A stretch of 63,455 bases of DNA from an uncultured Acidobacteriota bacterium (GTDB lineage Bacteria; Acidobacteriota; Blastocatellia; Pyrinomonadales; Pyrinomonadaceae), in assembly GCA_937859595.1 (NCBI GenBank), contig CALMAH010000031.1:1-63455 (forward strand), written 5' to 3'. Under the pieces are notes generated by a model. It searched no databases. It was not told where the DNA came from and saw only the letters and a program-made list of their open reading frames with translations. This document shows positions 63,079 through 63,455 of the stretch, in pieces. Positions within the stretch are counted from its first letter, which is position 1; each line of letters opens with the position of its first letter. The translations under genes and the position numbers were made by a program.

Positions 63079-63455
63079 TCAATAACGGTAAGACTGGGCG
63101 ATGGAGAGGTAGCGTTCGACCGGGGCGAGGTCGTCGGTAAGGATGGGGGCCGTGGATTTCGGAATGCGGAATGCGGAATGTGGAATGCGGAATTTCAGGA
63201 GGTCGGTGAGATCGCGGCGTGCTCTTTGATCTACCACTCTGTCGGATTTGCTGGCACCCCTCCTATCCAGGAGGGGAGCTGATTTATCTACCACCCCGTC
63301 AGCCGAAACGGCTGCCACCCCTCCTATCCAAGAGGGGAGCTTTTTGGTTGCGTGTTCTACCACCCCGTCAGCCGAAGCGGCTGCCACCCCTCCTATCCAA
63401 GAGGGGAGCTTTTTGGTTGCGTGTTCTACCACCCCGTCAGCCGAAACGGCTGCCA
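63079..63455 (-). CDS. C-terminal part of an incomplete gene, possibly spermidine-synthase-like, with in-frame repeats
   Basis: The frame is open from the window edge to a TGA at 63079. The last residues (TAPILTDDLAPVERYL) match the 'LTDDxAPVE' ending of spermidine-synthase-like proteins, so this may be the tail of such a gene. Before it lie an FRIPHSAFRIPKS unit and at least three units of the two-hairpin repeat (PSWIGGVAA.SADGVV and APLLDRRGASKSDRVVD). Units b and c are 69 bp apart and unit a is 57 bp, all multiples of three. Evidence for a real gene is moderate. Confidence 0.45.
   Translation of the reverse strand, partial: AAVSADGVVEHATKKLPSWIGGVAAASADGVVEHATKKLPSWIGGVAAVSADGVVDKSAPLLDRRGASKSDRVVDQRARRDLTDLLKFRIPHSAFRIPKSTAPILTDDLAPVERYLSIAQSYRY
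63156..63196. repeat. GGAATGC-type repeat
   Basis: Four tandem GGAATGCG-like words followed by GAATTTCA lie next to the two-hairpin array. They are the same family as the terminase copies at 40448-40510, and are again read in frame as FRIPHSAFRIPKS. Confidence 0.8.
63230..63455 (-). repeat. Two-hairpin element, four tandem copies at the window edge
   Basis: Units start at 63230 (57 bp), 63287 (69 bp), 63356 (69 bp) and 63425 (cut by the edge). Hairpin 1 is CAGCCG-aaa/aag-CGGCTG in units b-d and is decayed in unit a (TCGGATTTGCTGG). Hairpin 2 is CCCCTCCT-atcc-AGGAGGGG or, in b and c, CCCCTCTT-type with one changed arm. All four have their sense strand on the minus strand. Confidence 0.93.

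Overview
The window reads as a chromosomal segment of a diderm, non-photosynthetic bacterium. It is most likely an acidobacterium of the Blastocatellia/Pyrinomonas type. This is inference from gene content: an LptD outer-membrane protein, a tricorn-like protease, secreted M1/M28/S41 peptidases, DUF433, a MacB-type exporter with two FtsX-like permeases, FHA/kinase/SpoIIE signalling, and PyrR next to a class-2 PyrD. No rRNA, tRNA or CRISPR array was found.

Layout. 0.1-3.9 kb: left-edge repeats, a STAS/HD-GYP signalling pair, dnaJ and a transposase scrap. 3.9-16.2 kb: secreted peptidases (M1, M28, S41, tricorn-like), with the tricorn gene leading an operon of two oligopeptide-type ABC ATPases, an acetyltransferase and a Yip1-like membrane protein. 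16.2-21.3 kb: a MacB-type export operon whose two permease genes appear fused by a deletion. 21.6-27.1 kb: a compact FHA, Ser/Thr kinase, RDD, FHA-GAF-SpoIIE signalling cluster. 27.1-32.7 kb: pyrimidine genes (pyrC, pyrB, pyrR, pyrD). 32.8-37.1 kb: DUF177, rpmF, fabH, fabD, acpP, fabF. 37.1-39.4 kb: a small HicBA pair, then etfBA behind a palindrome that matches the Bacillus FadR box.

From about 39.4 kb to the right edge, genes for core functions (GGDEF/EAL protein, class-III aminotransferase, sorbosone-type dehydrogenase, methylmalonyl-CoA mutase, MFS, NtrC regulator, LptD, TonB-like, metallo-beta-lactamase protein) lie in a matrix of dispersed repeats. Two repeat systems dominate. One is a roughly 50-bp element with two hairpins (17 copies). 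It occurs between genes and also in frame inside an orphan phage terminase (eight copies), inside an aminotransferase (one copy) and inside an open frame that runs off the right edge (four copies). The other is a CGCAAAG-rich family that forms kilobase arrays, including a 209-bp tandem duplication around a GxxExxY gene.

The most interesting signal is the two-hairpin element. Stem 1 varies in sequence but stays paired. Tandem periods are multiples of three inside reading frames (57, 69) and not in the intergenic array (70). The copies inside frames are read without stops in more than one frame. This resembles the in-frame palindromic elements of Rickettsia, and I know of no description of it in this kind of organism. 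Small nuclease-like genes (DUF559, GxxExxY) sit inside the repeat blocks, and a 53-bp duplication of a gene tail flanks one such cassette.
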